A stretch of DNA of 47,827 bases from positions 1 to 47,827 of the forward strand of contig JAJRTE010000211.1 of NCBI GenBank assembly GCA_024278455.1, written 5' to 3'. A model generated the notes under the pieces. It made no database searches and was not told where the DNA came from. It saw only the letters and a list, made by a program, of their open reading frames with translations. Origin of the DNA: Myxococcota bacterium (GTDB taxonomy: Bacteria > Myxococcota_A > UBA796 > JAJRTE01). Position numbers and translations under genes: made by a program. Shown in pieces: positions 19,298 through 26,818 of this stretch (within the stretch, counting starts at the first letter, position 1; each line of letters begins with the position of its first letter).

Positions 19298-20755
19298 GTG
19301 TTTCGGTTGTCGAAATACACCATCATGACGACCGACGATGAAGGCGGTGCCCTGTGGTACAACGCCGCTACCGGCGAACGACGTTGCTTGACGCCAGGGG
19401 AGGCCCGCCTGGCGAGCGCCTGGGCGACTGACTCGAGCACGTTGCCCGAGCCAGGTGTGCCCGCATCCGGGACGGGCGGTGGGGGCGATCCGGGAGAGAG
19501 TGCGCCCGTGGCCTCTTCCAACGGCTCCGGTGAACGGGTCGCTGCGCGAGAGGCTGCCCTGGCCGACGAACTCATCCGCAAAGGGTTCTTCGTGGATGCG
19601 GCCCGGCGAGAGACTCGAGACATCCTCGTGCGTCTGAAGGCCGAGCGCCGTGCTCGAGCGCACCTGGGATTGACGGTCCTTGCCACCCTGGACTGCAACC
19701 TTGCCTGCCCCTATTGCGTGGTGCGGACCAGCCAGGGGGCGGGCTACATGTCGGCGCGCGTGCAACGCCGGCTTCTCTCCTGGTGGAAGGAACAGCTCCC
19801 CGGCAGGAGATCCTGCTCGCTGGATTGGATGGGGGGCGAGCCCCTGCTCTATCCGGACGCCTTTTGGGCCCTCTGCAACGAGCTGCTCGCGATAGCCCGC
19901 TCGGAGGGGGTACGGGTGATCCGGCACGCCATGGCGACCAACGGCGTGAGCGTGACGCCCGAACTGGCAGATCAGTTGCGTTCGCTGGGCATGAACCATA
20001 TCCAGATTACGTTGGACGGTCCGGAATCCTATCATGATCGCAGTCGTCCGATGGCCTCGGGAGGTGGGAGCTATCGCCGGATTGTGGAAGGGCTCAAGGC
20101 CGTGGTGCCGGCATGTCGCGTCCAGGTCAGGGTGAACCTGACGACCGCGAATTCCAGCGGCTTCGAACCTCTTCTAGACGAATTGGCCGCGGAGGGTCTT
20201 GCCGGGAAGGTTGGGATCTATCCTGCTCGAGTGTTCGAGCCTGAGCACAGGAAGGGTGCCCTGCCCGTCCCGACGTTGGACCGGGAAGCGTTCGCCAGAG
20301 CTGCGACCCGGTTCGCCGTTGCCGCCATGGAGAGAGGCTTTCCGCCCCCGCTGCTCCCGCCGCCCTCGACCGGTGGTTTCTGCGGCGCATATCGGAGTAG
20401 CCATTTCGTGGTTGGGCCTCGCGGCTTGCTCTATGGCTGTCCCGGACAGGTGACCGCGGGCGGCGAGTACGCTGTGGGCTCCATCTTTTCCCCGGACCGG
20501 ACGTCCGAGCAGGAAGTGAACCAGGCGTTCTACGACCAGTATGGTCCGACCAAGGCCAACGGCTGTTTTACCTGCAAACTGTTGCCCATCTGCCTCGGAG
20601 GTTGTCCCGAGGTTGTGCGAGCAAGTGGGGTGCTCGATGACGGGTGCGTGCCCTGGCGCGATTGTCTCGATACGCAATTGGTCATCGAGCATGAGTGGAT
20701 GAAACTGACCAAGGAGGAACCATGGAACGAGAAGCGAGATTCGAGCAGCCGCTGA
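19298..20755 (+). CDS. radical SAM/SPASM peptide maturase
   Basis: A 485-residue enzyme that should use S-adenosylmethionine and iron-sulfur clusters to modify a ribosomal peptide. C133, C137 and C140 form the CxxxCxxC cluster site (LDCNLACPYC), followed by the SAM-contact motif MGGEP. The C-terminal third has SPASM-type cysteines: GGFCGAYR, LLYGCPG, NGCFTCKLLPICLGGCPE and GCVPWRDC. The first 40 residues (RLSKYTIMTTDDEGG then LWYNAATGERRCLTPGEA) resemble the short N-terminal unit of known peptide maturases. GTG at 19298 is chosen because GGAGGAG sits directly upstream. The gene follows the sigma/anti-sigma pair, and its end overlaps a 74-codon peptide gene by 34 bases, making that peptide the obvious substrate. 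The type of crosslink is not predictable from sequence. Confidence 0.88.
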   Translation: MFRLSKYTIMTTDDEGGALWYNAATGERRCLTPGEARLASAWATDSSTLPEPGVPASGTGGGGDPGESAPVASSNGSGERVAAREAALADELIRKGFFVDAARRETRDILVRLKAERRARAHLGLTVLATLDCNLACPYCVVRTSQGAGYMSARVQRRLLSWWKEQLPGRRSCSLDWMGGEPLLYPDAFWALCNELLAIARSEGVRVIRHAMATNGVSVTPELADQLRSLGMNHIQITLDGPESYHDRSRPMASGGGSYRRIVEGLKAVVPACRVQVRVNLTTANSSGFEPLLDELAAEGLAGKVGIYPARVFEPEHRKGALPVPTLDREAFARAATRFAVAAMERGFPPPLLPPPSTGGFCGAYRSSHFVVGPRGLLYGCPGQVTAGGEYAVGSIFSPDRTSEQEVNQAFYDQYGPTKANGCFTCKLLPICLGGCPEVVRASGVLDDGCVPWRDCLDTQLVIEHEWMKLTKEEPWNEKRDSSSR

Positions 20756-20946
20756 ACGTTCGTTTCGGTGACGGCGATGATGGAGGCGGGGATCCGGAGC
20801 CTGACAGTGCGTGCCCCGGACTGCTTGGTTGCTCCAAGTACGATCCTTGCCCCATCGAGGCCCCGGTCGTGGGATTGGCGGGGTCCAGCATGGTCGCCCG
20901 GGAGGTTGCCAGGCGCGTCAAGACGAGGCTGCATCTCGAGGAGTAG
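20722..20946 (+). CDS. candidate ribosomal peptide precursor with three spaced cysteines
   Basis: A 74-residue peptide preceded by AAGGAGG four bases before its ATG and overlapping the radical SAM gene, so translation is probably coupled. The N-terminal 30 residues are acidic with a GDGDDGGGD stretch. C31, C37 and C43 are spaced exactly six apart (CPGLLG, CSKYDP, CPIEAP), and C37 is part of a C-x3-D motif like those crosslinked in ranthipeptides. The last 20 residues (MVAREVARRVKTRLHLEE) look like an amphipathic helix. Having the cysteines in the middle is unusual, since many precursors carry the core at the C-terminus. It matches no precursor family I can name. Alternatively it could be a partner protein rather than a substrate. 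Confidence 0.65.
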   Translation: MEREARFEQPLNVRFGDGDDGGGDPEPDSACPGLLGCSKYDPCPIEAPVVGLAGSSMVAREVARRVKTRLHLEE

Positions 20947-20952
20947 CGGGAT

Positions 20953-21846
20953 CTAGAAGTAGAAGTTCATGCCCAGCGTACCGGTCACGTCGTTCTGGAC
21001 GGTCTGGTCCGCGGCCCGCCTGTCGATGAGGGTGTAGTAGATGCTCCGCCCGTCGACCGTGATGCTGACATTCCTCCCCACCAGGAACTCGACACCCAGT
21101 CCCAGATGTGGTCCCACGCGGAGTTCGCTGTACAGGTCCCCGTAGTCGGAGCCGGTGTATTTCCTGTAGGTCCTGATGTCGCCGGTCGCTCCGAAGAGGA
21201 AATAGGGCTGGATCGGCGAACGAGGAAACGCATGCAACACGGCGGAGAGCTGGATCGGGATGTCGCTCCGCGCGTCGGAGCCCATGCCATCGTACCGCAT
21301 GTTGGTACCGTAGAGCCCTACCGCGAGTTCTGCGCCGAGCACTGGTGCGTTGCGGTAGCTGAGAGTGAAACGCAATCCCGGATCCGAGTACTCCGGACCG
21401 TTCAGGTACTGTCCGCCGTATGCGCCGGCGGACACGCCGAGGCTGTACTGTCGCAGGTGCCGGAAATCGGGCGGTGGAGGGGCGGCAGGCCTCCTGGGCG
21501 GAGGCGTGGTAGCCTGGGGTGGCGGCTGAACCCCGAGGAAGTAGAACCCGAACCATCCCGGTGCAAACAGGGGAGGGGGCACGACGCGCACGCGCCAGTA
21601 GGGCCGGTACACCCGGTAGTGCCGGTAGCGAGGCGGCGGCGGGGCGTATCGTTGAGCCAGGTCGATCTGGTCCTGGTCCAACGACGCGATGACGTCGCTT
21701 CCCGGCGCCATCAGCGCCGAATCCGTGCCCTGTTGCGACGGCGGTCCGGGCGCCGCTTCCGCCGGTGCTGGTGACGCGGCAGTGCCAACCAACGCCAGGA
21801 CGCCGGCTGCCATACCGATGTATCGACTTCTCGTATGCGCATTCAT
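20953..21846 (-). CDS. outer-membrane beta-barrel protein, small OmpA-like type
   Basis: A 297-residue exported protein. Residues 1-32 are a signal peptide (core AAGVLALVGTAAS, cleavage near AEA). A Tyr/Pro/Arg-rich linker follows (about 65-125, APPPPRYRHYRVYRPYWR). From about 130 the pattern is that of an eight-stranded barrel, with YSLGVSAGAYGG, RFTLSYR, AELAVGLYG, YFLFGATG and HLGLGVEFLVG, ending GMNFYF with a terminal Phe. GGAGG lies seven bases before the start. It converges on the peptide gene with only six bases between the stops. It is likely a structural or sensor porin-like protein; no substrate can be inferred. Confidence 0.75.
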   Translation of the reverse strand: MNAHTRSRYIGMAAGVLALVGTAASPAPAEAAPGPPSQQGTDSALMAPGSDVIASLDQDQIDLAQRYAPPPPRYRHYRVYRPYWRVRVVPPPLFAPGWFGFYFLGVQPPPQATTPPPRRPAAPPPPDFRHLRQYSLGVSAGAYGGQYLNGPEYSDPGLRFTLSYRNAPVLGAELAVGLYGTNMRYDGMGSDARSDIPIQLSAVLHAFPRSPIQPYFLFGATGDIRTYRKYTGSDYGDLYSELRVGPHLGLGVEFLVGRNVSITVDGRSIYYTLIDRRAADQTVQNDVTGTLGMNFYF

Positions 21847-22046
21847 GAATCATCCTCCACAACAGACCGTCGCCCAGGTAGCTGAAGGCGCTCGGTTCGA
21901 CCCGTATGGATGGGACAGCATCCGTTCACTCGATCCATTCTGTGTCCATGGACGTAGGGCATCAGCCGATTATTCACCCCGGGCGCGTGATGGGCCGTTT
22001 TTTCTTTCGTCTGGCTGGATCGCGGTTGGGACGTTATGTTGTCAGC

Positions 22047-23045
22047 ATGAGCGCGCTGGACAGGCAACGGCACTTGCTGAGCATTGCCCCGATGATGGAC
22101 TGGACCGATCGGCATTGCCGGGTCTTTCTTCGGTTGCTATCTCGTCACGTTCTGTTGTACTCGGAGATGCTTCCGGTCGATGCCCTGATTATCGGGGGCG
22201 CCTTTCACCTGCTCTCTCGCCGGGAGGAGGAGGGCGCAGTCGTGGCCCAGCTTGGCGGTGTCCATCCGGAGCGACTGGCCGATGGTGCCCGCAGGGTGGA
22301 AGACGCCGGTTTCGTGGAGGTCAACTTGAACGCGGGTTGCCCGAGTCACCGTGTTCAACAGGCCGGTATCGGGGCCTGCCTGATGAAAACGCCCCTGGTG
22401 GCCGCTCGAGCCGTGGCATCCATGAAGCGCGCGGTGTCCATTCCTGTCACGGTCAAGCATCGGATCGGCGTGGATACCGTGGATGCGGAGAGTCAACTGG
22501 TACAGTTCGTCGCGGCCCTGGCAGATGCAGGATGCGACGGTTTCATCGTGCACGCGCGCCTCGCGCACCTTCGGGGCTTGAACCCCAAGCAGAACCGGCA
22601 ATGTCCTGCCCTGCGTCCTGACATCGTGTATCGCCTGAAAGCCCGCTTCCCGCACCTTCACATCGAGTTGAACGGGGGTATCCACGACCTCGAGGAAGCC
22701 GCCAGGCACCTGGCCCATCTGGACGGCGTGATGATCGGCCGGGCAGCCTACCGGAATCCTTTTCTGCTCGCCGGAGCGGACCGGGCGATTTTCGGGGACT
22801 TCTCCCGTCCGACCCCGAGCCGGGTCGATGTCCTTCGGAAGTTGATTGACTACGGAGAGCGCCTCGCCGCCGAGGGAGAGCCGATATGGCACCTGGCGAG
22901 ACACCTTTTGGGATTGTTCCACGGGAGGCCGGGCGCAAGGCGATGGCGCCGGTTCCTGTCGGAACACCCGCACCGCATGGCGGCGAGCGCCCGTCTTCTC
23001 CAGGAAAGTCTCCGTCTCGCGGAGACACTCGAGGCGACACCGTGA
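22047..23045 (+). CDS. dusA: tRNA-dihydrouridine synthase A
   Basis: A 332-residue flavoprotein that reduces uridine to dihydrouridine in the tRNA D-loop using NADPH. The N-terminus IAPMMDWTDRHCR, the catalytic NAGCPSHRVQQAGIGACLM, the FMN-binding VTVKHRIGVD, the HARLAHLRGLNPKQNR segment and LNGGIHDLEEA with GVMIGRAAYRNP all match the DusA subfamily, and so does the length. The start is uncertain: ATG at 22047 fits the family N-terminus but has a weak ribosome site, and an ATG at 21990 in the same frame would add 19 residues. The first bases lie opposite no other gene. Confidence 0.93.
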   Translation: MSALDRQRHLLSIAPMMDWTDRHCRVFLRLLSRHVLLYSEMLPVDALIIGGAFHLLSRREEEGAVVAQLGGVHPERLADGARRVEDAGFVEVNLNAGCPSHRVQQAGIGACLMKTPLVAARAVASMKRAVSIPVTVKHRIGVDTVDAESQLVQFVAALADAGCDGFIVHARLAHLRGLNPKQNRQCPALRPDIVYRLKARFPHLHIELNGGIHDLEEAARHLAHLDGVMIGRAAYRNPFLLAGADRAIFGDFSRPTPSRVDVLRKLIDYGERLAAEGEPIWHLARHLLGLFHGRPGARRWRRFLSEHPHRMAASARLLQESLRLAETLEATP

Positions 23046-23225
23046 TGTGGCAAGCTTCTCCTGGCCTGGACACCCATTCCCGTCCCGGAATCGCGCGCTT
23101 TCCGTCCGCACGGCGCGTGCGGACGACCCTGTGCTGCCACGAGTGGTCGGCAGGCATGCATTGCGCAGGGCGATGGCCGTTCGCGTTGTCGCTGTCAGCC
23201 CCGGGGGGAGGGGCGGAGGGGGGCG

Positions 23226-23393
23226 CTACAGCTTGCCTTTGTTTTCCAGGAACGCCTTCAGGGTCTTCTCCGACCGGCGAAACTCCTTCCTCTCCTTCGG
23301 CGTCAGCGTCGCGGTCAGGGTTTTCATTTTGCGGCGTTGCTCGCGCTTCACCTTCTTGCGCTGCTCCTGCGGAAGGTCCTTCGTGTTGGCCAT
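23226..23393 (-). CDS. 55-residue basic protein
   Basis: A short open frame reading MANTKDLPQEQRKK and so on, with 18 Lys or Arg residues out of 55. It is predicted to be largely helical, with an RRKMKTLTATLTPKERKEF hinge in the middle, and it ends LENKGKL. GAGGAG lies seven bases before the ATG, and a good promoter sits about 45 bases further upstream (23437-23466). Promoter, ribosome site and clean charged-helix composition together support a real gene. The charge suggests nucleic-acid or ribosome binding, but I recognise no family. Confidence 0.72.
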   Translation of the reverse strand: MANTKDLPQEQRKKVKREQRRKMKTLTATLTPKERKEFRRSEKTLKAFLENKGKL

Positions 23394-23436
23394 GGAAATC
23401 TCCTCGAGAAACCTCTTTCACCTTTGACGGGTCGCC

Positions 23437-23466
23437 ACTCTAGTCGCCCGCGTGGTAGTGTGTCAA
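23437..23466 (-). promoter_or_regulatory. sigma70-type promoter for the 55-residue protein
   Basis: Read on the minus strand, TTGACA (23466-23461) is followed after 18 bases by TAGAGT (23442-23437). The -35 box is a perfect consensus and the -10 box matches four of six. Transcription would start near 23430, about 37 bases before the ATG at 23393. Confidence 0.6.
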
Positions 23467-23492
23467 GAGAAAAGGTACCGCCCGGTGTGTGG

Positions 23493-23521
23493 TTGCGAAA
23501 CCGTGGCACCTGTGGTATGAG
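23493..23521 (+). promoter_or_regulatory. possible promoter for glgC
   Basis: TTGCGA (23493-23498), a 17-base spacer and TATGAG (23516-23521), each matching four of six consensus positions. It is divergent from the promoter of the 55-residue gene, about 120 bases before the glgC start. Confidence 0.4.
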
Positions 23522-23640
23522 AAAGGGGCCTGTTGAAGACCATATCCATGATAGCGGGTCCCTGATGGCAGCGGCCACAAAGAAACGGATCCACGCGCGA
23601 AGCCGCGGCAGGTTGTCGCCCGTGGAGCGAGGGGTGTACC

Positions 23641-24915
23641 ATGCGTGAAACCACGGTGGTGATACTCGGGGGAGGACAGGGCAGTCGGCTGTTTCCCCTC
23701 ACGAAGAACCGAAGCAAGCCAGCGGTGCCGATCGCCGGGAAGTACAGGATCATCGACATTCCCGTGTCGAACTCCATCCATTCCGGACTAAGGCGGATAT
23801 TCGTCCTGACGCAGTTCAATTCCGCTTCGCTGAACCGGCACGTCACCCGGACCTATCGATTCGACACGTTTTCTGACGGATTCGTGGAAATCCTGGCTGC
23901 CGAGCAGACCGATCAACATCGCGACTGGTTCCAGGGAACGGCGGACGCTGTTCGGAAGCACTTCCATCGCTTCAAGTATCCGAGGACCGAAAGGGTGGTG
24001 ATTCTCTCTGGAGACCAACTATATCGCATGGACTATCGAGAGATGCTCGCCCGGCACGAGGCGACTGGCGCGGCGGCGACGGTTGCAGTCATCCCGGTGC
24101 GGCGAGAGCAAGCGAGCAACTTCGGCATCCTCAAGATCGATGGCGAAGGGCGTATCGTGGAGTTCTTCGAGAAGCCCTGTTCTCCGAAAGATCTCGACGC
24201 CATGGAGTCCTCTCCGGACACCCTCGACAAGCTGGGCTTCGCTGACCGCAGCCGCTCGTTTCTGGCATCGATGGGAATCTACACATTCGAGGTCCATGCG
24301 CTCGAGACAGGTCTGGCCGATGAGGACGCCATCGATTTCGGCCGAGACGTGCTCCCGCGCATGATAGAGACCCACCCGGTCCATGCGTTCATTTTCGACG
24401 GGTACTGGGAGGACATCGGGACCATTCGGGCCTTCTACGAAGCCAACCTGGACCTGGCCGGGCCGTCGCCGAAGTTCCACCTCTATCGATCGGGGGCTCC
24501 GATCTACACACGCCCGAGGTTTCTGCCGGCTTCCAAGTTGTACGACTGCAAGGTGCACAACTCGGCAATCAGTGAGGGGTGTCTCGTTCGGGAGTCGCAG
24601 ATCGACACTTCGATCATCGGGATCCGCACGCGAATCAACACCGGATCCGTGATTCGCCGCTCCGTCGTCATGGGCGCGGACATCTATCCGCCCCACCCCG
24701 ACCCGGCAGTCGCCCAGGGGGTGCCCGAACTGGGTATCGGGGAGAATGTGGTCATCGAGAACGCCATCATCGACAAGAATGCCCGAATCGGACGCGGTGT
24801 CGTCATCAGAAACGAAGCTGGCGTGGCCAACGAGGATGGTGATTGCTACTACATTCGGGATGGGATAGTGGTCATCCCCAAGCACGGTGTCGTGCCCGAA
24901 AACACCATTATTTGA
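23641..24915 (+). CDS. glgC: glucose-1-phosphate adenylyltransferase
   Basis: A 424-residue cytoplasmic enzyme that makes ADP-glucose for glycogen synthesis. It has the nucleotide-binding GGGQGSRLFPLTKNRSKPAVP near the N-terminus, the GTADAVR and SGDQLYRMDY catalytic-domain motifs, the FEKP lysine, the sugar-phosphate-binding GYWEDIGT and a C-terminal left-handed beta-helix (ENVVIENAIIDKNARIG). The length matches the family. The start follows a GAGGGG site. No other glycogen gene is in the window. The last residues (VIPKHGVVPENTII) are typical of plant- and cyanobacteria-like GlgC forms. Confidence 0.93.
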   Translation: MRETTVVILGGGQGSRLFPLTKNRSKPAVPIAGKYRIIDIPVSNSIHSGLRRIFVLTQFNSASLNRHVTRTYRFDTFSDGFVEILAAEQTDQHRDWFQGTADAVRKHFHRFKYPRTERVVILSGDQLYRMDYREMLARHEATGAAATVAVIPVRREQASNFGILKIDGEGRIVEFFEKPCSPKDLDAMESSPDTLDKLGFADRSRSFLASMGIYTFEVHALETGLADEDAIDFGRDVLPRMIETHPVHAFIFDGYWEDIGTIRAFYEANLDLAGPSPKFHLYRSGAPIYTRPRFLPASKLYDCKVHNSAISEGCLVRESQIDTSIIGIRTRINTGSVIRRSVVMGADIYPPHPDPAVAQGVPELGIGENVVIENAIIDKNARIGRGVVIRNEAGVANEDGDCYYIRDGIVVIPKHGVVPENTII

Positions 24916-24979
24916 AGACGAGAAGCCTCCCGGCCATCGCGGACCGGGCCACCCGGGCGGTGGCGGAAGGGCTTGGCCC

Positions 24980-26539
24980 CTACTCCTCCACCGTTGACGG
25001 TTCCGGGGGTGGAATGGTGATCTGCACCTCGAGTTCGACCATGAGGCAGTCTTCTGCGGGTGGGCCATCCGGGTGGGCGTCATCCCACTCTTGCCGCGTG
25101 TACGTGGGGTGACACGGCACCGACGTGTACTCCGCCATGCTGTCGTCGTAGATGATGGCTTCCGGGACCAGCGCCTGGTTCCACTCGTCGTGATTCCCAT
25201 ACCACAGGTAGAGTTCCGGCAGTACGAACCCCGGTCCATACCGGTCGTACCCCTGGATGACGAGCGTATCTCCGTACTTCGCCGCGCACGTGCGGGATGG
25301 CTCCGGCTTCATGATATTGTCCATCGCATTCACGCACGGAGAAAGCGCAAGTTCCCCAGTCACACCGTCTCGAACCCAGACTTGCAGGTTGTCGTCCGGC
25401 GTGAAGGCATAGATGGAAAACTCGCCACTGCCGGAGATCACGTAGCCCAATTCGCTCTCCTCGTTCCAGATCTCGATGGACACGGTGTCCGCACCCGTCT
25501 GCCCTTTCGAGTCGATCGCAACGAGTGTGACGATCTGGGGCCCCACCGTATTGAGTTCTGCCGTGCAGTAGGCATACCCCGACGCATTCGCCGCGGTGCC
25601 CGGGCAGAGGATGCCGTCCAGCGAAGCGCTCCAGAACAGCTCCAGGTCTTCCGGGGCGTCTCCGGCGTCGGAGACCACAGCCTGGAGAAGGACCGTGGAC
25701 CCCGTGTAGAACGTGTCCCCGTCTGTCGGTGATACAATCGAAACGACAGGAGGATCGTCCGCGAATCCGTTCCCGGAGAAGTCGACACCCACCCGAGGAT
25801 CGTCCACGTCGTTACTCTCTATGACCAGGGTGCCCGTGTCGGGGCTGTCATCGGAAGGGGAGTAGATGAGATCGACGCTGATCCCCAGTCCCGGGGGCAG
25901 CGAGTCGCGGAGTGCATAGGTGTCGGGGAGAACGATCGAGAACTCGCTCGCCAGTTCCGGCGGGTCCAGGCTCACATTGAGAATCGCAAGCTGTCCGTCT
26001 CCTTCATTCTGGATAGTCACGGATTGCGTTGCGGTTTCACCGATCCCCACCTGGTTGAAGTTGATTGCCTGCGGTGACACCTTGATCTCCGGCTTGACGA
26101 CCGCCCCGAGCAGCCCGATTTCCGCGGTGGGCACATCCTCGTCGTTCGACTCCACCACCAGCGAATCTGTCACCGCTCCCTTGTCGTACCCGAGGAGCTT
26201 CACCTTGACCGAAACCGTTTGCCCGGGCTGCACCTCGTTGGGAACCGACTGGTTTTCCACGATCTCGAAACGGTTGTTCCCTTCCGCCTGGTCGCCGACG
26301 CTCAGGTAGATGTCGTACAGCTCGAGGCGTGCCTGCCCGGCGTTTGTGATGGGAATGGACTTGATCAAGTACGTCTGGACGTTCAGTTGGCCGAAATCCT
26401 CGTTTTCCGGGACCGAGATGTCAGGATAAAGGTCCGCCAACACGACGTCCCCTGAGCCTCCGTCGTTGCAGGATGGGAAAATGCTTCCGAGCACAAGGAG
26501 AACCATGGCAATGAAAGAATATCTGCAACCGATTCGCAT
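24980..26539 (-). CDS. choice-of-anchor-D (ASH-domain) lipoprotein
   Basis: A 519-residue protein. The N-terminal signal ends IFPSC (C24), compatible with lipid attachment though the lipobox is imperfect. Two or three ASH/choice-of-anchor-D immunoglobulin-like domains follow: residues 40-150 (FGQLNVQTYLIKSIPITNAGQ), 150-250 (INFNQVGIGETATQSVTIQN) and 250-265. An Ig/PKD-like domain follows at about 270-365 (PPVVSIVSPTDGDTFYTGSTV...VTLVAIDSKGQ). A C-terminal part with several Cys and Trp residues shows no known fold. The start has GGAGG four bases upstream. It faces glgC tail to tail. It is probably a surface structural protein; no enzymatic motif is visible. Confidence 0.78.
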   Translation of the reverse strand: MRIGCRYSFIAMVLLVLGSIFPSCNDGGSGDVVLADLYPDISVPENEDFGQLNVQTYLIKSIPITNAGQARLELYDIYLSVGDQAEGNNRFEIVENQSVPNEVQPGQTVSVKVKLLGYDKGAVTDSLVVESNDEDVPTAEIGLLGAVVKPEIKVSPQAINFNQVGIGETATQSVTIQNEGDGQLAILNVSLDPPELASEFSIVLPDTYALRDSLPPGLGISVDLIYSPSDDSPDTGTLVIESNDVDDPRVGVDFSGNGFADDPPVVSIVSPTDGDTFYTGSTVLLQAVVSDAGDAPEDLELFWSASLDGILCPGTAANASGYAYCTAELNTVGPQIVTLVAIDSKGQTGADTVSIEIWNEESELGYVISGSGEFSIYAFTPDDNLQVWVRDGVTGELALSPCVNAMDNIMKPEPSRTCAAKYGDTLVIQGYDRYGPGFVLPELYLWYGNHDEWNQALVPEAIIYDDSMAEYTSVPCHPTYTRQEWDDAHPDGPPAEDCLMVELEVQITIPPPEPSTVEE

Positions 26540-26818
26540 GCCGCCTCCGCTTATGACCTACCAATAGGATACTGTGCCGAGTCCTTCATGGAACCTCCTC
26601 GAAAGGGAGGTGGGCGTATCGCCGTCACAGACAGGCGACTTTCGTGCCGGGCATGGCGCACGCATGGATGGCTTCGCCCCGCCCATGGCACGGATGTCGC
26701 ATTCCACATCGTGAACGACGTTCCTCCAGTCTATTTTAGCAACATACGTGCCACTTTCAAGCCGGAAAAGGCTGCAAACAGGTTGCACGACATCTGCCCA
26801 GACGCTAAGGTTGTGGCC

